A DNA stretch of 64,000 nt from Bartonella koehlerae C-29 (lineage in GTDB: Bacteria; Pseudomonadota; Alphaproteobacteria; Rhizobiales; Rhizobiaceae), in NCBI RefSeq assembly GCF_000706625.1, contig NZ_KL407334.1, positions 1,667,502 through 1,731,501 on the forward strand. Reading direction: 5' to 3'. The stretch's first letter is position 1. Each line of letters starts with the position of its first letter. The position numbers were made by a program, and so were the translations under genes. The notes beneath the pieces are model-generated. The model worked only from the letters and a program-made list of their open reading frames with translations. It was not told the origin of the DNA and did no database searches. Positions 28,381 through 37,801 of this stretch are shown piece after piece.

Positions 28381-29512
28381 TGAAATGAATGAAAACAACC
28401 TGAATGATCGCGATACGATAAAAGACGGTCACGGGAAAAGACAACGTCCTAATACAAGTAAAGCCGCTGCTCTTGTTATTCTTTTTGGTGTTTGTCTTTA
28501 TTTAGCGTATTCAACGCTTGTTACAGATAAAAAACAGCCAGTTGAACTCCCAAAAGAAGGGATCATTAAGCAAACAGAGCTTTTCCGCCCTGCACAACCC
28601 AAACCTGTAACCCTCGAGCCTCTTTTGCCCAAGGTTGAACTCCCAACGCCCCAAAAAAAACCAACTAATTCCGATGACTCACTCTTAGAAGCAGCACAAC
28701 GTGCTCCTGTCTTAGCCTATGCCAACACACAAAAAAGCCAAGGAAGCGCAGAACAAAATAAAGACATAATCACAAATCAACTTGAAACCAAGCCTGATGA
28801 AACGGCGCAACGCTTTAATCATCTTCTCAAGCCAACAACGCTTGAAGGTATTCGTGCTGCAAAACTTGGCAATCGAAACTATATCATCGCGATGGGTGCT
28901 TCCATTCCGTGTATCTTAGAAACAGCGATCAGTAGTGACCAACAAGGATTTGCCAGCTGTATTGTCTCCCGAGATATCTTATCTGATAATGGTCGTGTTG
29001 TTCTTCTTGATAAGGGTACCCAAATTGTTGGCGAATATCGCGCTGGATTAAAAAAAGGGCAGAAACGCCTTTTTGTTCTATGGAATAGAGCCAAAACACC
29101 AAATGGTATCATTATCACCTTAGCTTCACCGGCAACAGATGCCTTAGGACGTTCTGGTATGGATGGAGATATTGATAATCATTGGTTTGAGAGAATTGGA
29201 TCTGCGCTTCTTGTATCGATTGTCAAAGATGCAACAAACTATGTGAGAGGCCGCTTGCCAAAAGACCACGATAAAAACAATTCTGAAACAATTTCTTCGG
29301 GACAAAATATCGCAAATATTGCTGTAGAAAATTACGCTAATATTCCCCCTACCCTGTCCAAGAACCAAGGAGAAATGGTCAATGTTTTTGTGGCCCGCGA
29401 TTTAGATTTTTCCAGTGTTTATAAATTGAAAGTGATCGAAAACAAAAAACAGATTGTCAATCGAGCTCTTTCAAGAAACTTTTATAAAAATTCTTCGGTG
29501 ATTTTGCAATGA
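28373..29512 (+). CDS. virB10: VirB10, envelope-spanning core component
   Basis: Encodes 379 residues. It has a cytoplasmic N-terminus, a membrane helix at about 32-48 (AALVILFGVCLYLAYS), a Pro-rich periplasmic linker, and the VirB10/TrbI beta-barrel domain (about 170-375; GASIPCILETAISSDQQGFASC, SRDILSDNGRVVLLDKGTQIVGEY). VirB10 senses ATP use at the inner membrane and gates the outer-membrane channel. Confidence 0.95.
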   Translation: MNNEMNENNLNDRDTIKDGHGKRQRPNTSKAAALVILFGVCLYLAYSTLVTDKKQPVELPKEGIIKQTELFRPAQPKPVTLEPLLPKVELPTPQKKPTNSDDSLLEAAQRAPVLAYANTQKSQGSAEQNKDIITNQLETKPDETAQRFNHLLKPTTLEGIRAAKLGNRNYIIAMGASIPCILETAISSDQQGFASCIVSRDILSDNGRVVLLDKGTQIVGEYRAGLKKGQKRLFVLWNRAKTPNGIIITLASPATDALGRSGMDGDIDNHWFERIGSALLVSIVKDATNYVRGRLPKDHDKNNSETISSGQNIANIAVENYANIPPTLSKNQGEMVNVFVARDLDFSSVYKLKVIENKKQIVNRALSRNFYKNSSVILQ

Positions 29513-30579
29513 ACCAAAATTTGCACAGGTTGAGCGATGAAACGGTCGCGATTGTTTTAACAAAACTGGAACCAATCAGTGCCTTTCTAAAAGATGAGAG
29601 CCTTTTTGAAATCGTCATCAATCGTCCCTATCAAGTTATGACAGAAGGGATTGAAGGATGGAAAACCATAGAAGCACCAGCTCTTTCGTTTAATGAGCTT
29701 ATGGGAATTGCTAAAGTTGTGGCTTCTTATTCTAAGCAAAATATATCGGACAAAAATCCAATATTATCGGCGACCTTACCGGGCAATGAGCGTATTCAAA
29801 TTGTCATTCCTCCTGCGGTAGAAAAAAATACCATCAGTATGACAATTCGCAAACCCTCATCGCGCAGCTTTTCCCTTGAAGATCTAGCAAATAAAGGGCT
29901 CTTTTCGGTGTGTGAACAAGTTTCCTTCACGCCCTTGAATAATTATCCCTTACGTTTGAGTGAACTCAAACACATTGATCACAACTTGATCAGCACTTAC
30001 GTGAAGAAGGATTTTGTCTCCTTTTTAAACCTAGCTGTACAATGCCAAAAAAACATTTTGATTGCCGGAAAAACCGGCTCTGGTAAAACAACACTATCAA
30101 AGGCATTAATCGCCAAAATTCCTGATGATGAACGTATTATCACCATTGAAGATACACCAGAATTGATCGTCCCACAGTCTAATTATGTTTCTATGATCTA
30201 TTCAAAAGATGGTCAAGGTTTAGCTTCTGTTGGTCCAAAAGAACTGCTTGAATCTGCTTTACGCATGCGTCCTGACCGCATTCTTTTACAAGAGCTACGA
30301 GATGGTACCGCCTTTTATTATATCCGCAATGTTAATTCAGGACATCCAGGTTCAATTACCACAGTTCATGCCTCAACAGCACTTGCTGCCTTTGAGCAAA
30401 TGACCCTTTTGGTAAAAGAAAGTGAGGGTGGAGGGGACTTAGAGCGTGACGATATTCGAGGGCTGTTAATTTCAATGATTGATATCATCATTCAATGTAA
30501 ACGAGTTGAGGGAAAATTTAAGGTCACAGAAATTTATTATGACCCCTTTAAACAAAGAAACATCTTTGGCGGGAATTAA
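29509..30579 (+). CDS. virB11: VirB11, hexameric traffic ATPase
   Basis: Encodes 356 residues. The Walker A is IAGKTGSGKTTL at about 185-196. An Asp box (IITIEDTPEL), a Walker B region (RPDRILLQELRDG) and a His box (GHPGSITTVHA) follow, all characteristic of VirB11/GspE ATPases. It works at the cytoplasmic base of the channel with VirB4 and VirD4. The start overlaps virB10 (ATGA), and it is the last virB gene. Confidence 0.96.
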   Translation: MNQNLHRLSDETVAIVLTKLEPISAFLKDESLFEIVINRPYQVMTEGIEGWKTIEAPALSFNELMGIAKVVASYSKQNISDKNPILSATLPGNERIQIVIPPAVEKNTISMTIRKPSSRSFSLEDLANKGLFSVCEQVSFTPLNNYPLRLSELKHIDHNLISTYVKKDFVSFLNLAVQCQKNILIAGKTGSGKTTLSKALIAKIPDDERIITIEDTPELIVPQSNYVSMIYSKDGQGLASVGPKELLESALRMRPDRILLQELRDGTAFYYIRNVNSGHPGSITTVHASTALAAFEQMTLLVKESEGGGDLERDDIRGLLISMIDIIIQCKRVEGKFKVTEIYYDPFKQRNIFGGN

Positions 30580-30646
30580 AGGAAAATGCTCCTGCTCTAA
30601 AAGGCTTTTTTAAGGCAACTCTTGAAAAGCAGAAAAGGAGAAATAA

Positions 30647-30853
30647 ATGGCAATACAAGTGACGGAGAATCTTTTGTCAATCACGCTGGAAGAATTGAAA
30701 AAGCGCCGTGAAGCGGTTGATGCAGTGTTCAGCTCCCATACACTGGAAGGCATAACACTTCATCCCAAAACGCTCAAAATTTTAGAAGGATATGCGAGAG
30801 GAAATACCTCATTAGAGGAATTTAACACGCTTATGGACAACGCTAAATTATAA
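30647..30853 (+). CDS. biaA: FIC-inhibiting antitoxin, BiaA/VbhA type
   Basis: Encodes 68 residues. It shows the inhibitory-helix motif [S/T]xxxE[G/N] as SHTLEG near residues 30-35, in the VbhA-type pattern (LEELKKRREAVDAVFSS...). Such small proteins place a Glu in the FIC active site of their partner and block ATP binding for AMP transfer. It lies 10 bases upstream of bepA, so BepA is the likely partner and the two would be co-translated. An AAAAGGAG ribosome site precedes it. Decayed copies lie upstream of bepB and bepC. Confidence 0.85.
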   Translation: MAIQVTENLLSITLEELKKRREAVDAVFSSHTLEGITLHPKTLKILEGYARGNTSLEEFNTLMDNAKL

Positions 30854-30863
30854 GGAGGTCGTT

Positions 30864-32498
30864 ATGCCAAAGGCAAGAGTAAAAACAAAAAATACACAAA
30901 TTATCTCCCCCCATCATTATGTCTATCCTAAAACCACAACACTCAAAAATAAATATAGAATAAAAAACTTAAATACCTTTCTAGAAAAATGCTCGCATGA
31001 TACAGCCAAAGCAATGGTTAATCTGCGTGAAGATCCCTTACCAGAATATTTTGATACCACTTACCTATGCCATATTCATCACCAGTTGTTTAAAAATACA
31101 TTTGAATGGGCTGGACACCTCCGCCATATCCCCTTCACATTTGAAGATGGTACCACAGCCGCCATGCCCGAAATGAAAAGAACGGGTTGGAAAAATGCTT
31201 TTGCAATCGGTGATGAGATCGGAGAAGGCTTGCAAAGATTAGATCGAACACTTGCTGAAAAAAACAATTTGCAAAGTTTAACACGCGAAGAATTTAACTC
31301 TGAAGCAATGGAACTGTTTAATTCTCTTAACCAACTCCATCCTTTCAGAGAAGGTAATGGACGCACACAACGAGTCTTTTTTGAAAATCTTGCCAAAGGA
31401 GCGGGCCATCGACTTGATTTTTCACTTGTGACAAAAGAACGCATGATGGTTGCCAGTGTTGCAGTAGCAGAAAATGGTGACCTAGAACCTATGCAACATT
31501 TGTTTGAAGATATCTCCAATCCAAAAAAAATCCGTCTTTTAAAAGAATTTATGGACAACATGAAAAATACTGGGCGAAATGTTAATGATCGTCCTGTTAT
31601 GGTTGCAAAGGAAGGTGAAACCTACATGGGCACCTATAGAGGTGCTGGTCTCGAGGGTTTTGCACTCAATGTGAAAGGTGCTTACATTATCGGCAATATA
31701 GGCCACCTCCCACCAGAACAACTAAAAATATTAAAACCTGGTGATAAAATTACCTTTACAGCTCCAAAAGCCGAAGAGTTTAAAAAAACACTCATCCCAA
31801 AAGAGACATTAGCTCCTTTGACAAAACTTGAAATGGCTGAAATGGTTGCGAAAGATTCTCTTGTCCACACATGTCGAGACCAGATTTGCAGTTTATCAAA
31901 AATTGTTTATGGAAATCAGAGTATTTTGAATAAAAAGATGATAGAGATTATTAAAAATCCAAGCAAGGGTCAACAGCTCGTCGAACTGATTGAAAGAGCG
32001 CCCTCTTCTGTTCATAGTCTTGCAGGTTTTGACCTCATCTGCTTTAAAACTGGAGCACGGGTACGTGCTGAAAAGCATGTTGAACTCCTTAGTTGCGCAG
32101 TTGCAAATTTTGCCGATTCTGTAAGACAAGCGAAGCAAGAAATCACAAAAGAGCATCAAGCAGAACACAACCGCCGTGGACAAGAAGTACCCATGCCAAG
32201 TCAAAATTTGCAAGATCTTCTTTCCCTGCCAAAAGAGTTCCAGCAAAAAGCCTTAGGAGTCTCTCCTCTGCTTCAAAAAGAGCTCACGAATCTTTTACAA
32301 AAAGTCAATAGCCGTCTCTCCTCAAGTGAACAAAGAGCACTTAGAGAAAATAATCATGAAACACTGGCAAAAAGTCTTGGTGTTGCAGAACACAAAGCAA
32401 AGGAAATTACAGAAACTGTTATGAAAATCAGAGAAGTACAGCAAAAATCGCAAACACGCACAGTCAATCGCTTAAAAACTCTCGCCATAGCTAGCTAA
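30864..32498 (+). CDS. bepA: BepA, FIC-BID effector
   Basis: Encodes 544 residues, the length known for B. henselae BepA. An N-terminal FIC domain carries the intact motif HPFREGNGRTQR at 159-170 with the catalytic His159, as expected for an AMP transferase; the beta-hairpin flap region is near 80-105. An OB-like linker follows (about 220-300), then the C-terminal BID domain (about 305-530) with a basic tail as VirD4-dependent secretion signal. BepA of B. henselae protects endothelial cells from apoptosis through its BID domain. A GGAGG ribosome site precedes the start, directly after biaA. Confidence 0.92.
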   Translation: MPKARVKTKNTQIISPHHYVYPKTTTLKNKYRIKNLNTFLEKCSHDTAKAMVNLREDPLPEYFDTTYLCHIHHQLFKNTFEWAGHLRHIPFTFEDGTTAAMPEMKRTGWKNAFAIGDEIGEGLQRLDRTLAEKNNLQSLTREEFNSEAMELFNSLNQLHPFREGNGRTQRVFFENLAKGAGHRLDFSLVTKERMMVASVAVAENGDLEPMQHLFEDISNPKKIRLLKEFMDNMKNTGRNVNDRPVMVAKEGETYMGTYRGAGLEGFALNVKGAYIIGNIGHLPPEQLKILKPGDKITFTAPKAEEFKKTLIPKETLAPLTKLEMAEMVAKDSLVHTCRDQICSLSKIVYGNQSILNKKMIEIIKNPSKGQQLVELIERAPSSVHSLAGFDLICFKTGARVRAEKHVELLSCAVANFADSVRQAKQEITKEHQAEHNRRGQEVPMPSQNLQDLLSLPKEFQQKALGVSPLLQKELTNLLQKVNSRLSSSEQRALRENNHETLAKSLGVAEHKAKEITETVMKIREVQQKSQTRTVNRLKTLAIAS

Positions 32499-32659
32499 AA
32501 AGTTTGCTCAAAAGTGAGAGTCTTTGCACCTTCCCTTGAAACCTTATAGGAAATGTATTGTGATACTGTCACGCCCATAAAAAAGCATTTAGCACACTAT
32601 CGCCGATTTTAACGGGATGCCTTTATAGCACATCACGATAAAGCCGAAAGTAAGATACG

Positions 32660-34564
32660 ATGAAATACACAAAGACACAACTGGCGCTGATTTCTATGCC
32701 AATCCCTTTAAGCGCCTTAACAGTATTTCTTGTCCCTCGTATGTTGTCATTTGTGATAAATGATCTGAAAGCCAATCAAATTTATTGGTATGTTCGTTCA
32801 GAACCTTTATTAACGCTAATGCTGGTTGCTGCTGTATCATTATTTTATACTCTCTCGCAAAAGCTGCATTTGCGCAAAGCAATCACATTTGTCTCAACCG
32901 TCTTTTTTTGCATCACTACTCTTTACTATATCGGCGGTGAAATAAAACGCTTAAATCCCTATGTTGGCCAACAGGGGATAACCTGGGGTTATGCTCTAAA
33001 ATTCATAGATCCGATGGTTGTCTTTGGTGCCATTTTAGGCTTTGTTCTTTTAGCAATCCAAGTCATGATCACTTCTCCACGCACAAGCAATGTTAAGCGT
33101 GCAAAAAAAGGAATTTTCGGTGACGCCGCATGGATGAATTTAAAAGAAGCAGCAAAAATCTTTCCCTCCAATGGACAAATTGTTGTTGGCGAAAGATACC
33201 GTGTTGATCAAGATAATGTTCGCAATATTCCCTTTGCACCAAGTAATAAAACAACATGGGGCAAGGGCGGAACAGCACCTTTGCTGACCTTTAATCTTGA
33301 TTTTGGTTCCACTCACATGATTTTTTTTGCCGGTTCTGGTGGATATAAAACAACAAGTACAGTGGTTCCAACCTGTCTAACCTATACAGGCCCCATTGTT
33401 TGCCTTGATCCTTCAACAGAAATTGCACCTATGGTCAAATTTGCACGCAAAAAAATGGGTAATAGAAATGTTATTATTCTCGATCCCAATTCACTCTTAA
33501 CAAAAAATTTTAATGTGCTCGATTGGCTTTTAGACGAGAGTATACCGCATGCAAAGCGAGAAGCCAATATTGTGAGTTTTTCTAAACTGCTTCTCTCGGA
33601 GAAAAAATCAGAGAATTCTTCAGCAGAATATTTTTCAACACAAGCGCATAATCTTTTAACCGCACTTCTTGCACATGTAATCTTCTCTGATGAATATGAA
33701 ACCAGTGAGCGTAATTTAAAAACATTACGTGCGATCCTCTCTCAGTCAGAAACAGCTGTTGTCAATCAATTGCGCATGATTCAAGAAACGACACCGTCTC
33801 CTTTTATTCGTGAAATGGTTGGTATTTTCACGGAAATGGCAGATCAAACCTTTTCAGGGGTTTATACAACTGCCTCCAAAGACACCCAATGGCTTTCTTT
33901 GTCGAATTACGCTGACCTTGTTTGTGGGAATGATTTTGCATCCTCGGATATTGCAAACGGGAAGACAGATGTTTTTCTTAATCTCCCTGCCAGCATTTTG
34001 AACAGTTATCCAGCGATTGGCCGCGTGATCATTGGTGCTTTTTTAAATGCGATGGTTACAGCAGATGGAAAATATAAAAAGCGTGTTTTGTTTGTCTTGG
34101 ATGAAGTAGATCTTCTTGGTTATATGAATATTTTGGAAGAAGCCCGTGATCGTGGTCGTAAATACGGCACATCTTTAATGCTTTTTTATCAATCCTCTGG
34201 TCAATTGGTCAATCACTTTGGAGAAGCAGGAGCACGTTCATGGTTTGAAAGCTGCTCTTTTGTGAGTTACGCCGCCATTAAAGATCTCCAAACAGCCAAA
34301 GATATTTCAGAGCGCTGTGGTCAAATGACCATTGAAGTGACTGGAACGAGCAAATCGAGGGGGTTATCTTTAACAAAAGGCTCTCAAAACATCAACTATC
34401 AACAAAGAGCACTGATTTTACCCCATGAGATTATTCAGGAGATGCGCCAAGATGAACAAATTATTCTTATGCAAGGGCATCCCCCTTTACGATGCGGTCG
34501 AGCGATCTATTTTAGAAGAAAAGAAATGTTAGCAGCTTCTGAAAAAAATCGCTTTGCCCCATAA
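32660..34564 (+). CDS. virD4: VirD4, T4SS coupling protein
   Basis: Encodes 634 residues. Four hydrophobic segments lie in the first 145 residues. The ATPase part has Walker A AGSGGYKTTS near 224-233 and Walker B VLFVLDEVDLLG near 473-484. It is the inner-membrane receptor that recognises BID-plus-tail signals and feeds Beps to the VirB channel. It sits between bepA and bepB, not beside virB11. A deleted duplicate of its 3' end lies at 36850-37161. Confidence 0.96.
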   Translation: MKYTKTQLALISMPIPLSALTVFLVPRMLSFVINDLKANQIYWYVRSEPLLTLMLVAAVSLFYTLSQKLHLRKAITFVSTVFFCITTLYYIGGEIKRLNPYVGQQGITWGYALKFIDPMVVFGAILGFVLLAIQVMITSPRTSNVKRAKKGIFGDAAWMNLKEAAKIFPSNGQIVVGERYRVDQDNVRNIPFAPSNKTTWGKGGTAPLLTFNLDFGSTHMIFFAGSGGYKTTSTVVPTCLTYTGPIVCLDPSTEIAPMVKFARKKMGNRNVIILDPNSLLTKNFNVLDWLLDESIPHAKREANIVSFSKLLLSEKKSENSSAEYFSTQAHNLLTALLAHVIFSDEYETSERNLKTLRAILSQSETAVVNQLRMIQETTPSPFIREMVGIFTEMADQTFSGVYTTASKDTQWLSLSNYADLVCGNDFASSDIANGKTDVFLNLPASILNSYPAIGRVIIGAFLNAMVTADGKYKKRVLFVLDEVDLLGYMNILEEARDRGRKYGTSLMLFYQSSGQLVNHFGEAGARSWFESCSFVSYAAIKDLQTAKDISERCGQMTIEVTGTSKSRGLSLTKGSQNINYQQRALILPHEIIQEMRQDEQIILMQGHPPLRCGRAIYFRRKEMLAASEKNRFAP

Positions 34565-34900
34565 GCAAAGAAAAGTTAAAAGCACCCTCTGATGGCTCTT
34601 CAGACTCAAAATAAGAAGAGCAGCATACATAAAAAACAAAGATTTCTGTTTTACAAAAGCGTCTTAAAAAGGAATTTTCGTATGATCTAAAAAAAATATG
34701 GTGAAAAAAGACCTTTGAGTAGTGCTGTTTTACACGGGCTTACCAATGCCAGTACTCTTTATGAAGCGCTCTCCTCATTCCCAAACAATGCATACCAACC
34801 ATATCTATGTCTTGAGATACCTCTCAAGAAACTTTTGAAGAGAGCTCTTTTACAGGAAAATCACCTAGAAAAATTTTTCACAAAAAATAAAAAAACACCA
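34565..34900 (+). pseudogene. Spacer with decayed short gene, copy 1
   Basis: From ATG 34682 a short frame is interrupted by TAA at its third codon and continues as KKYGEKRPLSSAVLHGLTNASTLYEAL. A diverged copy lies at 37267-37471 (GEKRSLSNAVLHGLTN), likewise broken, each time behind a virD4 3' end. Function unknown. Its main value is as marker of the duplicated module. Confidence 0.6.
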
Positions 34901-35098
34901 TTCATGAAAACAACAAAGACCGATCCTTCTCTCTTAAGAAAAGAAAAAAGCACCAAGATAAGGATTGGTACAAGCAAAAACACCCATGAATTTGAGGGAT
35001 CCCTCTTCCCTCGCTCAATGCTTGAAATCTCAAAAGAATATGCGAGGGGAAATATTTCATGAGAAAAATTTAATACTCTCATGGACAGTGCGACATGA
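34900..35098 (+). pseudogene. biaA-like antitoxin, decayed copy upstream of bepB
   Basis: Aligns with biaA: the inhibitory motif survives as THEFEG near 34992, the YARGN segment at 35038-35054 is followed by a TGA (35060-35062), and the former end (EKFNTLMDSAT) is still readable to 35098. The 5' half is unrecognisable. A stop inside the last helix and loss of the start make a functional product unlikely, though a longer fused frame (34715-35062) is open. Confidence 0.65.
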
Positions 35099-35111
35099 TA
35101 AGGAGTTAACA

Positions 35112-36740
35112 ATGCCAAAAGTAAAAGCAAAAAATATCTCCACCGCTTCTCCCCATAATTATATCTATCCTGGTACCCAAATACTCAAAAATAAATATGG
35201 AGAAACAAATTTAAAACTCCTTCTGGAAAAATGCTCACATGATAGGGAACAAGCAATGATAAATCTGCGTGCAGAATCCTTACCAGAATATTTTGATTGC
35301 ACTTATCTATGCTATATCCACCAACAATTGTTTCAAAACACCTTTGAATGGGCTGGCCATCTCCGCCACACTCCCTTCACATTTGCAGATGGTAGCGTTG
35401 CCGCCATGCCAGAAATGAAAAGAACAGTATGGAGCAAAGATTTTGCAAAAAGTGAAAAAATCCCCGAACTTTTACAAAAATTAGATCAAGCGCTTGCCGA
35501 AAAAAACAATTTGCAAGGCTTAACGCGCGAAGAATTTATCAAGCAAGCAACGGAGCTATTTTATTCTCTTCATAAAATCCACCCATTCATAGATGGCAAT
35601 GAACACACAGAACAATTCTTTTTTGAAAATCTCGCCAAAGCTGCCGGACATCAGCTTGACTTTTCGCTTGTCACACAACAACGTATGATGGCTGTCTGTA
35701 GCGAAGCAATACAATATGGCAATACACAACTGATAAGAGATCTTTTTGAAGATATCTCCAATCCAGAAAAAATGCGTCTTTTAAAAGAATTTATGGACAA
35801 CATGAACAATACAGGACGAAACGTGAATGATTGCCTTGTTATGGTGACAAAGGCAGGAAAAACCTACAGAGGAACCTATCAAGGTTGTTATTCAGAAGCT
35901 TTTGTGCTCGATATGCAAGGAACTTACATCATCGGCAACAAAGATGATCTCACACCAGAACAATTAAAATCATTAAAACGTAATGATATAATTACCTTTA
36001 CCGCCCCCAAAAACAAAGAGCTTGAAAACACGCTTATTCCAAAAGAGACATTAGCGCCTCTAACAAAAAATGAATGTGCCAGAACGGTTGTGCAAACTAT
36101 CCATGTCCTCACCGCTCAAAAGAAAGTCCGGCAACACTCAAAAACTGTTTATGGCGATGCAAATACATTAAACGAACAGATAGAAGAGATTATTAAAAAT
36201 CCAGAATTAGGACAACAGCTCGCCGATCAGATTAGACAAACACCGCACTCTCTTTCTTCTCTTGCAGGTTTCAGTCTATGCGGTTTACAAAATCCGGCAC
36301 GTGTAAACGCTCGAAATCATCTTGATGCACTCGCTACTGCAGTTTCCAATTATGCATATACTGTAGAACATACATATCATGTAATCACTCAAAAACATCA
36401 AATTGAACAAGAACGCCTTGGAAAAACAGTAGAAAAGCCCAGTCAAAACTTGCAAAACCTTTTTGCCTTATCACCGGAACAACAAAGAGAAATCTTGTCT
36501 CAATCTCCTCAATTGTACCAAGAACTGCGCACTTTTATACGCTGCGTAGAGCATCGTCTTTCATCAAACGAGTGTAGTGCGATCAACAACAACGATTATG
36601 AAACACTTGCTCAAAGTATTGGTGTATCAGAACAGAAAGCACGAGAGATTACCAATACTGTTCAAAAGGCCAGAGAACTACATAAACAAGCCTACACACA
36701 GGTAGTCACTCGCTCAAATATGCTTACTATTGCCAGCTAA
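35112..36740 (+). CDS. bepB: BepB-type FIC-BID effector with altered FIC motif
   Basis: Encodes 542 residues from ATG 35112 (AAGGAG ribosome site); the open frame reaches back to 34965 but that part is decayed antitoxin sequence. The domain order is as in BepA: FIC (about 10-215), OB-like linker, BID (about 310-530). The FIC motif at 157-168 reads HPFIDGNEHTEQ: the catalytic His157 is kept, but the second Gly and the Arg of GNGR are changed to Glu and His. Nucleotide binding as in AMP-transferring FIC proteins is therefore doubtful. The BID part is intact (QTIHVLTAQKKVRQHSKTVYG...), so secretion by VirD4 is expected. Position after virD4 supports the name. Confidence 0.85.
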   Translation: MPKVKAKNISTASPHNYIYPGTQILKNKYGETNLKLLLEKCSHDREQAMINLRAESLPEYFDCTYLCYIHQQLFQNTFEWAGHLRHTPFTFADGSVAAMPEMKRTVWSKDFAKSEKIPELLQKLDQALAEKNNLQGLTREEFIKQATELFYSLHKIHPFIDGNEHTEQFFFENLAKAAGHQLDFSLVTQQRMMAVCSEAIQYGNTQLIRDLFEDISNPEKMRLLKEFMDNMNNTGRNVNDCLVMVTKAGKTYRGTYQGCYSEAFVLDMQGTYIIGNKDDLTPEQLKSLKRNDIITFTAPKNKELENTLIPKETLAPLTKNECARTVVQTIHVLTAQKKVRQHSKTVYGDANTLNEQIEEIIKNPELGQQLADQIRQTPHSLSSLAGFSLCGLQNPARVNARNHLDALATAVSNYAYTVEHTYHVITQKHQIEQERLGKTVEKPSQNLQNLFALSPEQQREILSQSPQLYQELRTFIRCVEHRLSSNECSAINNNDYETLAQSIGVSEQKAREITNTVQKARELHKQAYTQVVTRSNMLTIAS

Positions 36741-37161
36741 AAAATATGAAGCCTTGTTGCTTAATCTGAACACCCATGGGGAAGAAATGTTTTAATATTC
36801 ATTCCTCCATGAAGAAACAGAGCATTTAAGTGCCTTACCAATTTTGCAAATAGCATAGACATCATATCCAGATAATTGGACGGATGATTATGAGCACCTT
36901 TTTAAACGCCAAGATTACAGCTGACGGAAACTACAAAAAGCGTGTGTTTTTTATCTTAAATGAAGTGGACCTTCATGGTTGTAGGAATATTTTAAAAAGA
37001 CGCTCACATTTTATCCCCCGAAAGACGCGCCAAAATGAATAAATTATTCTCATGCAAGAACATCCCCCTTTACGATGTAGTCGCGCGATCTATTTTAGAA
37101 GAAAAAAAATTTTAGTAGCTGCTGAAAAGAACCGTTTTACCCCCAAAGCACAGAAAGACTA
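36741..37161 (+). pseudogene. virD4 3'-end duplicate with internal deletion
   Basis: From about 36850 the sequence follows virD4 (GAFLNAMVTADGKYKKRVLF of the intact gene appears as STFLNAKITADGNYKKRVFF). After the Walker B-like ILNEVDLHG it jumps over about 115 codons to a damaged MRQDEQIILMQGHPPLRCGRAIYFRRKEML region ending at TAA 37159-37161. It lacks the Walker A and is non-functional. It sits exactly where virD4 would stand if a bep-virD4 unit had been duplicated. Confidence 0.85.
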
Positions 37162-37471
37162 AAAACCATCCTCTTGTGGAGATCATATATTAAAACAAGA
37201 ACAACAACATCAAAGGATAAAAGCAAAGACTCTGTTTTATAAAAGCACACAAGCAAGGAATTTCCGCATGATCCAACAAGAAAAATAGGGTGAAAAAAGA
37301 TCTTTGAGCAATGCTGTTTTGCATGGGCTTACTAACACGCGCGTTCTTCGTAAAGAGCTCCTAAACGCACAAGCGGTCAATGACGATGATACGCAGCATG
37401 TCCATATAGAAAAGTCACGTATTAAACACCCAGAAAGTGGGCTTTATGGAAACAACTTTATTAAAGACTAG
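37162..37471 (+). pseudogene. Spacer with decayed short gene, copy 2
   Basis: Matches 34565-34900 in order and sequence: a spacer after the virD4 end, then ATG 37267, an early TAG, and GEKRSLSNAVLHGLTNTRVLRKELLNAQAVNDDD. The stop at 37469-37471 ends a longer readable part than in copy 1. Product unknown. Confidence 0.6.
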
Positions 37472-37574
37472 GAAAAATTATCATTTATGAAAATGATACA
37501 CAAAAGGGGAATACATACTAGAGAAGCTTTTCACAAAATGAAAAAAGGAAAAAAATCTGCATGAAAAAACTCAA

Positions 37575-37787
37575 ACGGACTATTTTGCAGCTTTTATACC
37601 AGAAGAATTTAAAAAGCACGCTGAAACGGTGGATACAGCCTCCAGCACACATATCCTCACCATCCATCAGTCTTCATGCTCTTCAGCCAGCATCCTTCTC
37701 TGAAAAAATGCTCGAAATCTCAAAAAACACGCGAAGGGGGATTTTTCACGTGAAAATTTTAATATTCTCATGAACCACCCACCCCTC
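37575..37787 (+). pseudogene. biaA-like antitoxin, decayed copy upstream of bepC
   Basis: In one frame EEFKKHAETVDTASSTH matches LEELKKRREAVDAVFSSH of biaA. The frame then shifts, and SEKMLEISKNTRRG and ENFNILM follow in other frames up to the TAA at 37785-37787. It cannot encode the antitoxin. Confidence 0.7.
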
Positions 37788-37801
37788 TAAGGAGAAAATA
37801 T

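Noticed and set aside
34715..35062. 115-codon ORF before bepB as an active antitoxin
   Set aside because: It fuses a broken short gene with the tail of a decayed biaA and stops before the last helix; kept as pseudogene.
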